Positions 6,271 to 15,302 of a DNA stretch of 15,372 nt are shown piece after piece. A model generated the notes under the pieces. The model had not been told where the DNA came from, did no database searches, and saw only the letters and a list, made by a program, of their open reading frames with translations. Positions within the stretch are counted from its first letter, which is position 1; each line of letters begins with the position of its first letter. The DNA lies in the NCBI RefSeq assembly GCF_035268865.1, contig NZ_DATFKB010000168.1, forward strand, positions 1-15,372, written 5' to 3'. This DNA is from Salinivirga sp035268865. Its GTDB lineage: Bacteria > Bacteroidota > Bacteroidia > Bacteroidales > Salinivirgaceae. The translations under genes and the position numbers were made by a program.

Positions 6271-8061
6271 TTACGACTTCACCATTGCAATTAGCTTTTC
6301 ACCCTCTATTGGTTCCCAATCCAAATCTTCTGTAAAAACTTTTAGTCTGTGTTCTTTATCAATTATGAAAAGTGGTGCAATATTGCCTTTATATTCCAAA
6401 ATCAGATCATCGTAATCTGTTTTGTCTGACACCTCAAGTGTTTTGAGTTTAAATTTTTTCTTCGAAAATTCAGCTATTGTTTGGTAATAAAAGTCATTAC
6501 TAAAAGCAAATCGGCCGCGAAGATGTTTTGGGGTGTGTGCATTGTATCCTTTTCCTTCGTTTAAGTTGGGTTGCAGTTGAAATAAGTGCTCAGAATCAAA
6601 GGTTTCGCTAAAATGCAATGCCGCCAGGGAGTTTACTTCATCGTTGGGTGTAAGTGCAATAAGTTTACCAATGCCATCAAGCTCTATCTCATCGGCAATT
6701 GCCTCCGAGAGTACATTCCCGTGGTAAGCACTTAAGCCCAGCTTTTGGGCTCTTTGTACGTTTAGCGGCGATGTGTCAATTAAAGCGACATTAAAGCCTT
6801 GCTCTTTAATAGTCGCAGCCAGTTCCCGCACCCATTTAAATGCTCCGATGAACAATATGCCCTGTGGGTCAGTTTGTGCTACTTTAAGTTTTTTTGCTAC
6901 CCAGGTGGCCGTTAGTCCATAAATGGTCACGGTAGAAACAATTACTATAAATGTAATGGGCACGATACGTTCAGTTTGCTGAAATCCGTTTTCGGCTAAC
7001 TTAAAGGCAAATACAGACGCTACAGCAGCTGCAACAATACCTCGTGGGGCCATCCACGAAAGAAAAAGCTTTTCGCGCAGGTTTAAGCCAGAACCTATAG
7101 CTGATAAAAACACCGATAAAGGTCGTATGATTAATATCAGGGCTGTCACAAATAGAATTGTATGCCAGTTGAGCGTGGTGAAACTCTCCAAATCAAGCCT
7201 GGCTGCAAGCAAAATAAATAAACTGCTTATGATAAGTACAACGAGATTCTCCTTAAACTCAACAATGTTTTTTATGGTGACAATTTTCTGATTATCAAGT
7301 ACAATTCCCATAACGGTAGCAGCAAATAAACCTGATTCCTCCTGAAACTGATTCGATAAAATAAAGGCTGCTATCACAAGCATAAAAGTCACTGTCTCCT
7401 GTAAGAAGTCGGGTATCCAATAACGTTTAAGCAGGTAAACCAGCAGCAGTGCCAGACCAATACCTATTCCACCTCCAAAAATTATAGTCTTGAAAATGCC
7501 CAGGGCAATTAACGATGAAGCCTGTTCGAGTTTTTCTACCAATAATGCTTCGAATACCAAAACAGCAAGCAGTGCACCTACAGGATCGATTATAATGCCT
7601 TCCCATTTGAGCACTTTCCCCACATTTCCCTTCGGTCTGATATGTGCCAGAAGCGGGTTTATTACCGTGGGGCCTGTTACAACCAAAACGGCACCAAGCA
7701 GAATAGAGATCCGTAAATTTAATTCAAGAATATAAAAGGCCGCAAGGCTTGTAAGTATCCATGTAATGAAAACGCCAAGTGAAATGAGCTTTAAAACTGT
7801 ACCGCCTACAGATTTTAATTCTTTTACCCTTAATGACAAACCTCCCTCAAAAAGTATAACTGCAACCGACATGGTCACTACAGGTAAAAGCGATTGACCC
7901 ATTACTGCATCAGGATCCAGGATACCGAAAACAGGTCCGGCAAGAAACCCAAAGAGCAAAAGTAGCAAAATCGACGGCAATCTGAGTCGCCATGCGACCC
8001 ACTGAGCACTGATACCTAATATTACAATTGTTGCTAACCCTGTAATTATTTCCTCTGACAT
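6271..8061 (-). CDS. CPA-family cation/proton antiporter with C-terminal RCK-like domain
   Basis: This is an inner-membrane exchanger of Na+ or K+ for H+, of the NhaP/YjcE-like CPA1 kind. Residues 1-390 form about twelve hydrophobic segments with family motifs: LFEGGLSL (70-77), VVTGPTVINPLL (127-138), EGIIIDPVGALLAV (154-167, where D159 is the likely ion-binding Asp) and WMAPRGIVAAAVASVF (336-351). Residues about 400-500 resemble a TrkA-N/RCK nucleotide-binding domain (GILFIGAFKWVREL, then NVALIDTSP). However, the glycine loop GxGxxG is degenerate: it reads GAFKWV from G406. A further cytosolic tail runs to 596. From the family, RCK domains gate transport in response to nucleotide; whether this one still binds is unclear. 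Ion choice cannot be read from sequence. It is transcribed alone and leftward, convergent with metK. Confidence 0.9.
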   Translation of the reverse strand: MSEEIITGLATIVILGISAQWVAWRLRLPSILLLLLFGFLAGPVFGILDPDAVMGQSLLPVVTMSVAVILFEGGLSLRVKELKSVGGTVLKLISLGVFITWILTSLAAFYILELNLRISILLGAVLVVTGPTVINPLLAHIRPKGNVGKVLKWEGIIIDPVGALLAVLVFEALLVEKLEQASSLIALGIFKTIIFGGGIGIGLALLLVYLLKRYWIPDFLQETVTFMLVIAAFILSNQFQEESGLFAATVMGIVLDNQKIVTIKNIVEFKENLVVLIISSLFILLAARLDLESFTTLNWHTILFVTALILIIRPLSVFLSAIGSGLNLREKLFLSWMAPRGIVAAAVASVFAFKLAENGFQQTERIVPITFIVIVSTVTIYGLTATWVAKKLKVAQTDPQGILFIGAFKWVRELAATIKEQGFNVALIDTSPLNVQRAQKLGLSAYHGNVLSEAIADEIELDGIGKLIALTPNDEVNSLAALHFSETFDSEHLFQLQPNLNEGKGYNAHTPKHLRGRFAFSNDFYYQTIAEFSKKKFKLKTLEVSDKTDYDDLILEYKGNIAPLFIIDKEHRLKVFTEDLDWEPIEGEKLIAMVKS

Positions 8062-8438
8062 GCTATTCTTTTGACTTTTCGCTAAATTAACAAATCGCCG
8101 GCAAATGAGTTTCAGAAATAGCGTACTTTATTTGCATTAAATAAAAGTTGTGCCCTTCTAAGTCGACTTGCTTTAAGAAAATGATTGAGTTGAAAAAAAA
8201 GTAAATGAAGAATAGGTCACGGATTATACAGATTGGCTGGAAATTGCCTAGCGATGCGTTACCACGCCAAGGTCTAAGCCAGGGTAAGAATTAAGAGCGG
8301 TAATGGTTCAGCGAGGAAATAAATCCATACAGGCCAAAGTTCCTGGCTAAATTCCCAAACAGTAACGGTAACCTGTTACAGCCATAAATGATGTTGTAAT
8401 GAATGTACTAAATTAAAACATGCTCCGTGTTTTTCATC

Positions 8439-8453
8439 GACATTTAAAATGTC
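8439..8453. promoter_or_regulatory. 15-bp palindrome, operator candidate
   Basis: GACATTT and AAATGTC form perfect 7-bp arms around a single central A. Odd-centred 15-bp palindromes of this form are typical sizes for dimeric regulators, including Lrp-family ones. It lies about 380 bp from the antiporter start and about 480 bp from the lrp-like start, so no gene can be assigned to it. Confidence 0.25.
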
Positions 8454-8636
8454 CGGGTATTATGAACAGGAAAAAATAAATACTTTCGGAATTTAGGTGG
8501 TTTTACAACAAAATCCGTGTTTTATTTTTTGGTTTAAGCTTAAACGAGGCCTTTTTCTCGGTTTAACTTTACTCCACAACTTTATGAAGTGTATACTTTA
8601 TTTCTTTATATTTAAAAAGACTATTACAAAAGAAAA

Positions 8637-8661
8637 AAGCCATCCAACAAATGAATGGCTT
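8637..8661 (-). terminator. Leftward terminator with no visible gene in front
   Basis: AAGCCAT (8637-8643) and ATGGCTT (8655-8661) are perfect complements around an 11-nt loop. Read on the minus strand the hairpin runs straight into a T-rich tract (TTTTTTCTTTTG) formed by the A run left of 8639. Read on + there is no T tract directly after it. It therefore looks like a terminator for a transcript coming from the right, where no minus-strand gene is seen. Confidence 0.6.
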
Positions 8662-8859
8662 CAGAACATTTACAAAATACCTTTTTTTTAAGATGCATTG
8701 TAAATGCGAGGGGTATACTGTTTAAATGTATGGGGATGAAAGTTTACTGTCGCTGTTGTGTATTAGAATTTGATGCTGCAAATATCAATAAAAATAATTA
8801 ATTTTGCTGTATGTTTGATTGATTTTAGTAAATTAATCTATTTTATTGGATAAAATTGA

Positions 8860-8867
8860 TAATTTTG
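8860..8867 (+). promoter_or_regulatory. -7 box candidate for the Lrp-type gene
   Basis: TAATTTTG matches TAnnTTTG and lies 62 bp before the ATG at 8930. No TTG stands at the usual -33 spacing; a TTTG at 8814-8817 would pair instead with a poorer TATTTTAT at 8839. The region is very A/T-rich, so chance matches are likely. Confidence 0.3.
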
Positions 8868-8929
8868 TCTTAATGTCTTAGTGTACATATGCTTGTTTTA
8901 GAGAAAGTGTCTATAAAAACCTGAAAAAT

Positions 8930-9394
8930 ATGAAATTAGATGCCACAGATCGTAAAATTCTGGCCATTTTACAGGAAAATGCGCGTATAACTACAAAGGA
9001 GCTGGCCTCACAACTTCATCTGTCTAATACACCTGTTTATGAGCGTGTAAAAAAACTGGAGAAAGCCGGCATTATTGAAAAATATACAGCTAAACTTAAT
9101 GCCTCAAAAGTAGGCCGGAGCATGACCAGTTTTATTATGGTTTCGCTTCAGAGTCATACCAAACGGGTTGTGGAGGAATTTCAGAAGGAGGCAATGTCTT
9201 TGCCCGAAGTGATGGAGTTTTATTACATTTCGGGTAACTACGATGCTTTGCTTAAAGTTATGGTTGCAGATATGAGTGAGTTCAAGGTGTTTTTAGAAGA
9301 GAAGCTGGCCAGCGTTGAGCATATCACACAGTTTCACAGTATATTTGTAATTTCGGGCGATAAAAAAGATGGTTTTGAAGTAATGGAAAAATAG
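8930..9394 (+). CDS. Lrp/AsnC-family transcriptional regulator
   Basis: This 154-residue protein is the normal length for the family. Residues 1-60 form the winged helix-turn-helix: LDATDRKILAILQENARITTKELASQLHLSNTPVYERVKKLEKAGII is a close match to the Lrp DNA-binding signature. Residues about 65-145 form the ligand-binding RAM domain, with ISGNYDALLKVMV (100-112) corresponding to the family's G-x-Y/D core. Members act as dimers or octamers that sense amino acids and activate or repress amino-acid genes. The effector and targets cannot be told from sequence. A role in controlling the nearby methionine-cycle genes would be speculation. It is followed 38 bp later by the QPTR transporter gene on the same strand, possibly one transcript. 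Confidence 0.93.
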   Translation: MKLDATDRKILAILQENARITTKELASQLHLSNTPVYERVKKLEKAGIIEKYTAKLNASKVGRSMTSFIMVSLQSHTKRVVEEFQKEAMSLPEVMEFYYISGNYDALLKVMVADMSEFKVFLEEKLASVEHITQFHSIFVISGDKKDGFEVMEK

Positions 9395-9405
9395 TTTTGT
9401 ATTGC

Positions 9406-9413
9406 TATTTTTG
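9406..9413 (+). promoter_or_regulatory. -7 box candidate for the QPTR transporter gene
   Basis: TATTTTTG matches TAnnTTTG and lies 19 bp before the chosen ATG at 9433. There is no matching -33 element. It overlaps the 5' arm and loop of a hairpin that fills the whole gap, so one of the two readings may be coincidence. Confidence 0.3.
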
Positions 9414-9432
9414 CACCAGAAATAGATGCAAT

Positions 9433-10125
9433 ATGAATGAGTTATTCTGGCTGGCCATGCTGCTGGCCAATTTTTTATTGATTTTACTGGCATACCGCAT
9501 ATTTGGTAAAATGGGTTTGTTTATTTGGGTCCCCATAGCGGCTATTATTGCAAATATTCAGGTTATACAGGGTGTGGAGCTATTTGGCTTCGCAGCTACA
9601 CTGGGGAATATTGTATATGCCTCTTCATTTTTGGTAACGGATATTCTTTCGGAAAATTATGGTAAAAAAGAAGCCAACAAAGCCATTTGGATTGGTTTTT
9701 TTAGTCTTGTAGCCATGACCTTATTAATGAACCTTGCTTTGCTTTTTGAGCCCTTGCAAGATGATTTCTCCCGCTCAGTGCATGAGAGTACGGCCAATAT
9801 ATTTAGCTTTATGCCACGTATTGTATTAGCCAGCTTTTTAGCCTACCTCGTTTCTCAAAAGCATGACATTTGGGCCTACCATCTTTGGAAAAAGCGATTT
9901 AAAGGTCGCAAAAATATTTGGCTGCGTAATAACTTAAGCACAATGGTATCGCAGCTTATAGACAGTGTTATTTTTACCCTGATTGCCTTTCTTGGTGTCT
10001 ATGAAACAAATGTACTGATCGAAATTGTGCTGACCACGTACGTTCTGAAATGGATTGTTGCCGCTGCTGATACGCCATTTGTATACATTGCTAACAGGAT
10101 GCAGCATAAAAATGTGGTTAAATAA
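9433..10125 (+). CDS. Queuosine precursor transporter, YhhQ/QPTR family
   Basis: This 230-residue inner-membrane protein belongs to the DUF165/YhhQ group, which imports the queuosine precursors preQ0/preQ1 for tRNA modification at position 34. The ATG at 9433 is chosen over an in-frame one at 9397, because the upstream part (MYCYFCTRNRCN) is hydrophilic and off-pattern while MNELFWLAMLLANF starts the first membrane helix. About six hydrophobic segments are seen. Family marks are ATLGNIVYASSFLVTDILSENYG (55-77) and RNNLSTMVSQLIDSVIF (165-181), the latter including the conserved Arg, Asn, Ser, Gln and Asp. Other queuosine genes are absent from the window, consistent with salvage. No preQ1 riboswitch was recognised upstream. 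It lies 38 bp after the Lrp-type gene. Confidence 0.9.
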   Translation: MNELFWLAMLLANFLLILLAYRIFGKMGLFIWVPIAAIIANIQVIQGVELFGFAATLGNIVYASSFLVTDILSENYGKKEANKAIWIGFFSLVAMTLLMNLALLFEPLQDDFSRSVHESTANIFSFMPRIVLASFLAYLVSQKHDIWAYHLWKKRFKGRKNIWLRNNLSTMVSQLIDSVIFTLIAFLGVYETNVLIEIVLTTYVLKWIVAAADTPFVYIANRMQHKNVVK

Positions 10126-10270
10126 GGTAGTTTAGCTTCATTTTAGTCTGGTTTTGAGATAAATGGCTTTGTTGATTTATTAAAATGATTCTAAATAGCG
10201 TTTGGTTTTCCTTTTAAAGTGCTAATTGTTAGTGTAATATAAGTGGTATTTTCTTGGTAGGGTAAAAGAT

Positions 10271-10300
10271 TAATTATAATCTATTCATAATTAGTTTTTT
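10271..10300 (+). terminator. A/T-only terminator-like hairpin after the QPTR gene
   Basis: TAATTAT (10271-10277) and ATAATTA (10287-10293) pair perfectly around a 9-nt loop, and GTTTTTT follows. The stem has no G-C pairs, so it would be weak, and it lies about 145 bp after the stop codon. Confidence 0.35.
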
Positions 10301-10389
10301 ATTCTTAACTTGCTATCAGCTATGAGATTTATCCCGCTTATTAAGTAATGATATCTCTCTTTTTATTTGATCATTAAACTACTACTCTT

Positions 10390-13300
10390 ATGAACTACAA
10401 GTTATTATTAATGATTGTAGGATTTGTGTTTAGTATGCAACTTAGTGCAGATAACCTGACACAGACCCTCAATTTTACACAACCCCAATTCAAAGCAAAA
10501 AATAATTACACGGAAATCATTTACCCCAATTGTCATAATTTTGGACCTGAAGGTGCTCCGAATATGCCGCACTTTGCTGCCGAGATTTTACTTCCTCCGG
10601 GGCATGAGCTTTTAAGTGTAGAAATTGAATCTGTTGAGTATTATTCAGGCTCAAAAAATCTGAAAGTTGCACCTGCAGGCAGGCAGTTCCCACTTTCTCA
10701 AAAACCTGAAAAGCCCTATGTGATAAAAGCAAACCCCGAAATTTACAATCAAAAAGGCGTTTATCCCGGGCAACCAGTCGCAAATATAACTACCCAGTTC
10801 ATCGCTGGGCATGCAATTGGAGGATTTACATTTTGTCCGGTTGAATATTCTCCAACTCAAAATATGGCGAAATTTGTTAAATCTGTAACATTAAAAATTA
10901 TTACAGAGCCAACAGATGCAGCTCAAAAAAGTCTGGATTTCTTAAAAGATCGTACCACAGCCAGACAACGAATTGTTAATCGCGTTTTAAATCCTTCATC
11001 AATTAATCAATATACCTACAATAAATCACAACGCACATCAGATGTTGATATTCTGCTTATAACTAACGAAACTCTTTTACCGGGTTTTGAAGATTATATT
11101 ACTTACAAAACCAATACTGGTTTTATTGTAGAAACTCAAATGGTCGATGATATTTATACAGCCTATTCAGGAACCGACAACCCTGAGAAAATACGTAACT
11201 GTATTATTGATTATTACCAAAATTATAACCTGAAGTATGTTATACTTGGCGGCGATGCCGATGGAAGTGGAGACGACAATATTGTCCCCACACGCGGAAT
11301 GGTCGGTAATGCCTACGGAATGGCAGATGATTTCATCCCTGCCGACATTTACTATTCTGGTTTGGACGGTACCTGGGATTCCGATGGTGATGGCATTTAT
11401 GGAGAAACAGATGAGGAAGATTTATTAGCCGAAGTACATGTAGGCCGTATTGCTGCAGATGAAGTGGTTGAACTTGAAAAGTTTATGAATAAAATCATAA
11501 TGTACCAGGATCAACCTGTTGTAGAAGACCTTGAAAAGGCTCTGATGCTTGGGGAGTTGTTATGGGACGATCCGACTTACGGAGGAGATTATAAAGATGA
11601 AGTTGCCGATGGTGCTTCAACCCATGGTTATACCTCTACCGGATTTTCAGATAATTTCCAGATTAATCGTTTGTATCAGCGAGACGAAAGTTGGAGCCAT
11701 CAAGATGTGTACGATGAGTTTAGCACCAATGGACTTAATCTGTTGAATCACCTCGGGCATTGCAATGTAACTTATCATATGACCATGGATAACAGTGATA
11801 TTACAACCTCAAATTTTCAAAATGATGGCATTACGCGGGGGTTTGTAATTGACTATTCACAGGGATGTTATTGTGGATCTTTCGATAACCGAAGTTCTGA
11901 AGGAAGTTATGGCACTGAAGATTGTTTTGCAGAAGAGTTTACCAACTTTGAAAATGGAGCAGTGGCCTGTATTATGAATTCGCGTTATGGTTGGGGGCAG
12001 CACTCCAGCACCGATGGTGCTTCGCAGTACTACGACCGCCAATTTTTTGATGCGATATTTGGTGAGGATATCTCCATTATTGGCGAAGCTAACAGCGATT
12101 CGAAAAGCGATAATATTGCCCTCATAAACAGTCATCAAGGTGCCATGCGCTGGTGTGCTTATGAACTTACGCTTTTTGGTGATCCATCCATGGATATCTG
12201 GACTGCTCAGCCTACTGATATGGTGGTTAATTACAATGCAGCCATAAACATTGGGAGTAGCCAGTTTAGTATTCAAACAGATGCACCGTTTGCCAGAATT
12301 GCGCTGATTCAAAACAATGCACTTATCGGACGCGCAGTAGCTGATGAAAATGGTGATGCCATTGTACAGCTTTTTAATTCTTTGACCTCACCAGAGCAAA
12401 TCACTATTTCAGTAATTGCCCATAATAAGAACCGCCATCAGAGCTCAGTAGTTGTGCTCACAGATGCGCCTTACGTGGGGCTCGACAGCTACACCTTAGA
12501 TGATACGCCAAATTATGGCAGTGTTTTGGCCATGAATGTAAAAATGAAAAATTTTGCAGAAGCTGGCAGCGGATACGATGCCAATGGTGTAATGGTAAAG
12601 CTTCGCACTGAAGATAATTATATTACCATCACTGATTCTGTATATGATCTTGGCAATTTAAATGCCGGCGATTCCATATCGCTCGATGCTGCATTTGCAT
12701 TTGAAATAGCAGATAGTGTGGAAGATCAGCATACAGTTAATTTCGAAATATTTGCCACTGGAACCGACAAAGAAACATATGACTGGAGATCATACGCAAA
12801 CCTTAAAATTAATGCTCCTCAACTTAGTATTGGAGATTTAACCATTGACGATTCTGCTAATGGCAATAACGATGGTATTCTGGATCCCGGTGAAACTGCC
12901 CTTTTGAAAGTTGAAACTATAAATGCAGGTCATGCCGGTGTAAATGATGTGAATGCTGAGTTTAGTTTTATTGATGGAGCAGAATATTTAACATTCACAG
13001 ATGCTTCATTTTTAATCGGAGCAATTTCTTCGGGTGATACTGCTTTAGCAACCTTTGAAGTTACTGCTGAACAAAACACACCACTTGGAACATCCGTAAA
13101 TCTGGAATATTATGTTTCAGGCGCTCAAAATGATCAATATAACACAGTTGAAAACAAAGAAGTTATCATCGGTTTTGTCCCTGAATATTGTGAGTCAGGT
13201 GCAACTAACGACGGAGATAGTGAGATTGATGAGGTAGCCTTTGGCGATGTAGTAAATAACACAGCCGGAGAGTGCTCTACATATGTTGACTATACGGAAG

Positions 13301-15276
13301 ATGAATCGCTTACTGATGAGTTTATGATTGGCCAGACATTTGACATAAGTGTTACAGTGGGTACGTGTGGCGGCGATTACAGTAAGTCGGCCAAAGTTTT
13401 TATTGACTGGAACTACGACGGGGATTTTGATGATGAAGGAGAAATGGTTTTCGCAACTCCGATTACAGAAGTTACTGCAACTTATACCGAGACTATATCT
13501 GTACCTTCCAATACTATTCAGGGACAGAAATTTATGCGTGTGGTTGCAAAAGAAGGTTCAGGTGATATTGATCCATGTGGTACATTTTCCTGGGGTGAAA
13601 CAGAAGATTATAAAATATATCTTTTACCGCCGGCACCGCCTGTTGCCGATTTTGAAGCTACCCCTGTTGAAACCACACAGGGTGATGTCGTGGAGTTTAC
13701 AGATTTAACCCAGAACGCCCCAAATCAGTGGAATTGGGTCATTACGCCTGGAGACGAAGGGGTTGACTATGAATTTGTAAATGGAACTACTACTGCCAAC
13801 AAGAATCCTCACGTGCAATTTCATACTGTGGGCACCTATAGCGTTGAATTGATGGCTTCTAATTCTGAAGGAAGTGACACTGAGCTAAAGACTGATTATA
13901 TAGTAATAAATGAAATTACCCAGGTGCCACAAGCAGATTTTTCAATTGACAACACTGTGGTGGAACCAGCTGGTGTGCTCCAGCTTACCGACCTTTCGAC
14001 TAATACACCAACAGCCTGGAGCTGGGCTATTTATCCGGGCACTGCTGGAAGTGAATATGAATTTGTAGAAGGTACGACATCGAGCTCCATGAATCCACAG
14101 GTACAGTTCAATGCACCCGGATTTTATAGCATAGAGCTTGTGGCATCAAATATTATTGGAGATTCTGAGCCTTATATGGTGACTGATGCACTGGAAGTGT
14201 TGAGTGTTTTTGTGATGGGCGATGGCACAATTACAGCATGCTCAGGTGTATTCTATGATGACGGGGGAGCAGAGAATAATTATTCTGATGATGCCAACTA
14301 TACCATGACATTCCTCCCGGCAGAAAGTGGTAAAATGTTGCAATTTAACTTCACTGAGTTTTCCGTAGAAGATATGAGTGGAGGCGGCTGCTATGATGAA
14401 CTTACTGTTTATGATGGCGAAGATACCAATGCACCACTCATAGGAACTTATTGTGACAATAATCCGGCAGAAAATATTACTGCCTCAAATACTGCAGGAG
14501 CACTAACTTTTGTATTTGAATCTGATGGATATGTTAACCAATCCGGATGGATTGCACAGTTCTCCTGCATAGGTGAATCATATAATGTAACTTTTACTGT
14601 TACAGACAGTGCAGGTCCCATTCAGGGAGCTGAGATTTTTGTGGCAGATAATACACTGATCACCGATGTTTCTGGCGAGGCATCAATTTCATTGTCTGAT
14701 GGTACTTATGATTTTGTTGTAACCCTGGAGGATATGTCTTCTTTTGAAGACTCGTTCACAGTTGCAGGAGAAGATTTAGCTATCGATATTGTGGCTCCTT
14801 TCCAATTAACTTACATGGTGACTTTTCATGTAACAGTCGATGGCGTTCCAATGGAAGGTGCTACCGTAACATGCCCGGCGGGAACTATGAGTACAAATCA
14901 AAATGGCAATGCAGCAGCACAAATGGCAGTGGGTACGCATAATTATACGGTTAGCCTTCAAAATTACGCAGACATAGAAGGTACTGTTGATGTTGAAAAT
15001 GGGCCAATGACTGTTAATGTTGACATGCTTGGTTTGCATGATCTTTTAGATGAAAATATTAAAATTTATCCTAATCCTAATAAAGGCGTTTTTCTTATAA
15101 AATTTGATGGCACTTATGCTTTACAGGTGATGAATGCCATTGGAAAAGTTGTATATTCAGAACAAGTAACCAATGAGGCAAGGATTGATTTAAAAGATGC
15201 AAAGAGCGGATTATATTTCATCCGCATACAGAACGAAGAGTTCATTAAAGTGAAACGGTTAATAATTAGCAAATAG
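10390..15276 (+). CDS. Gingipain-like C25 cysteine peptidase with GEVED, PKD, CUB modules and T9SS sorting domain
   Basis: This is a 1628-residue secreted protein. A signal peptide covers about 1-20 (MNYKLLLMIVGFVFSMQLSA). Residues 21-200 look like a propeptide. The C25 catalytic domain runs about 217-605, with ILGGDAD (285-291) and ADDFIPADIYYSGLDGTWDSDGDGIYGE near 312-339. The likely catalytic His is H457 in NHLGHC, and the likely nucleophile is C493 in GCYCGSF. A CARDB-like domain covers about 810-905 (DDSANGNNDGILDPGE). A GEVED domain covers about 935-1077 (FIDWNYDGDFDDEGE to GETEDY). Two PKD domains lie at about 1084-1174 and 1181-1272. A CUB-like domain covers about 1284-1393 (GCYDELTVYDG). 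Two carboxypeptidase-regulatory-like repeats occupy about 1397-1547. The type A T9SS sorting domain is about 1557-1628 (IYPNPNKG to VKRLIISK). It would be exported by Sec, then by the type IX system, and anchored or released at the cell surface. Substrate choice is unknown. Confidence 0.92.
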   Translation: MNYKLLLMIVGFVFSMQLSADNLTQTLNFTQPQFKAKNNYTEIIYPNCHNFGPEGAPNMPHFAAEILLPPGHELLSVEIESVEYYSGSKNLKVAPAGRQFPLSQKPEKPYVIKANPEIYNQKGVYPGQPVANITTQFIAGHAIGGFTFCPVEYSPTQNMAKFVKSVTLKIITEPTDAAQKSLDFLKDRTTARQRIVNRVLNPSSINQYTYNKSQRTSDVDILLITNETLLPGFEDYITYKTNTGFIVETQMVDDIYTAYSGTDNPEKIRNCIIDYYQNYNLKYVILGGDADGSGDDNIVPTRGMVGNAYGMADDFIPADIYYSGLDGTWDSDGDGIYGETDEEDLLAEVHVGRIAADEVVELEKFMNKIIMYQDQPVVEDLEKALMLGELLWDDPTYGGDYKDEVADGASTHGYTSTGFSDNFQINRLYQRDESWSHQDVYDEFSTNGLNLLNHLGHCNVTYHMTMDNSDITTSNFQNDGITRGFVIDYSQGCYCGSFDNRSSEGSYGTEDCFAEEFTNFENGAVACIMNSRYGWGQHSSTDGASQYYDRQFFDAIFGEDISIIGEANSDSKSDNIALINSHQGAMRWCAYELTLFGDPSMDIWTAQPTDMVVNYNAAINIGSSQFSIQTDAPFARIALIQNNALIGRAVADENGDAIVQLFNSLTSPEQITISVIAHNKNRHQSSVVVLTDAPYVGLDSYTLDDTPNYGSVLAMNVKMKNFAEAGSGYDANGVMVKLRTEDNYITITDSVYDLGNLNAGDSISLDAAFAFEIADSVEDQHTVNFEIFATGTDKETYDWRSYANLKINAPQLSIGDLTIDDSANGNNDGILDPGETALLKVETINAGHAGVNDVNAEFSFIDGAEYLTFTDASFLIGAISSGDTALATFEVTAEQNTPLGTSVNLEYYVSGAQNDQYNTVENKEVIIGFVPEYCESGATNDGDSEIDEVAFGDVVNNTAGECSTYVDYTEDESLTDEFMIGQTFDISVTVGTCGGDYSKSAKVFIDWNYDGDFDDEGEMVFATPITEVTATYTETISVPSNTIQGQKFMRVVAKEGSGDIDPCGTFSWGETEDYKIYLLPPAPPVADFEATPVETTQGDVVEFTDLTQNAPNQWNWVITPGDEGVDYEFVNGTTTANKNPHVQFHTVGTYSVELMASNSEGSDTELKTDYIVINEITQVPQADFSIDNTVVEPAGVLQLTDLSTNTPTAWSWAIYPGTAGSEYEFVEGTTSSSMNPQVQFNAPGFYSIELVASNIIGDSEPYMVTDALEVLSVFVMGDGTITACSGVFYDDGGAENNYSDDANYTMTFLPAESGKMLQFNFTEFSVEDMSGGGCYDELTVYDGEDTNAPLIGTYCDNNPAENITASNTAGALTFVFESDGYVNQSGWIAQFSCIGESYNVTFTVTDSAGPIQGAEIFVADNTLITDVSGEASISLSDGTYDFVVTLEDMSSFEDSFTVAGEDLAIDIVAPFQLTYMVTFHVTVDGVPMEGATVTCPAGTMSTNQNGNAAAQMAVGTHNYTVSLQNYADIEGTVDVENGPMTVNVDMLGLHDLLDENIKIYPNPNKGVFLIKFDGTYALQVMNAIGKVVYSEQVTNEARIDLKDAKSGLYFIRIQNEEFIKVKRLIISK

Positions 15277-15302
15277 TAGACTTATTAGTGAATTGGAAAA
15301 GT

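Larger units (their letters stand above)
8062..8929. other. 868-bp gap between divergent genes, no recognisable gene
   Basis: No convincing coding region was found: open frames are short, and the longest (64 codons near 8497-8691) is low-complexity, A/T-rich and runs into a hairpin. The part from about 8210 to 8390 is less A/T-rich than its surroundings and could be the remains of a gene, but I recognise nothing in it. The gap also holds a 15-bp palindrome at 8439-8453, a leftward terminator hairpin at 8637-8661, and the upstream region of the Lrp-type gene. It may encode an unannotated small RNA. Confidence 0.5.

Noticed and set aside
8497..8691. 64-codon plus-strand open frame in the large gap
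   Set aside because: It is low-complexity and hydrophobic from A/T-rich DNA, runs through the leftward terminator hairpin, and has no family resemblance.
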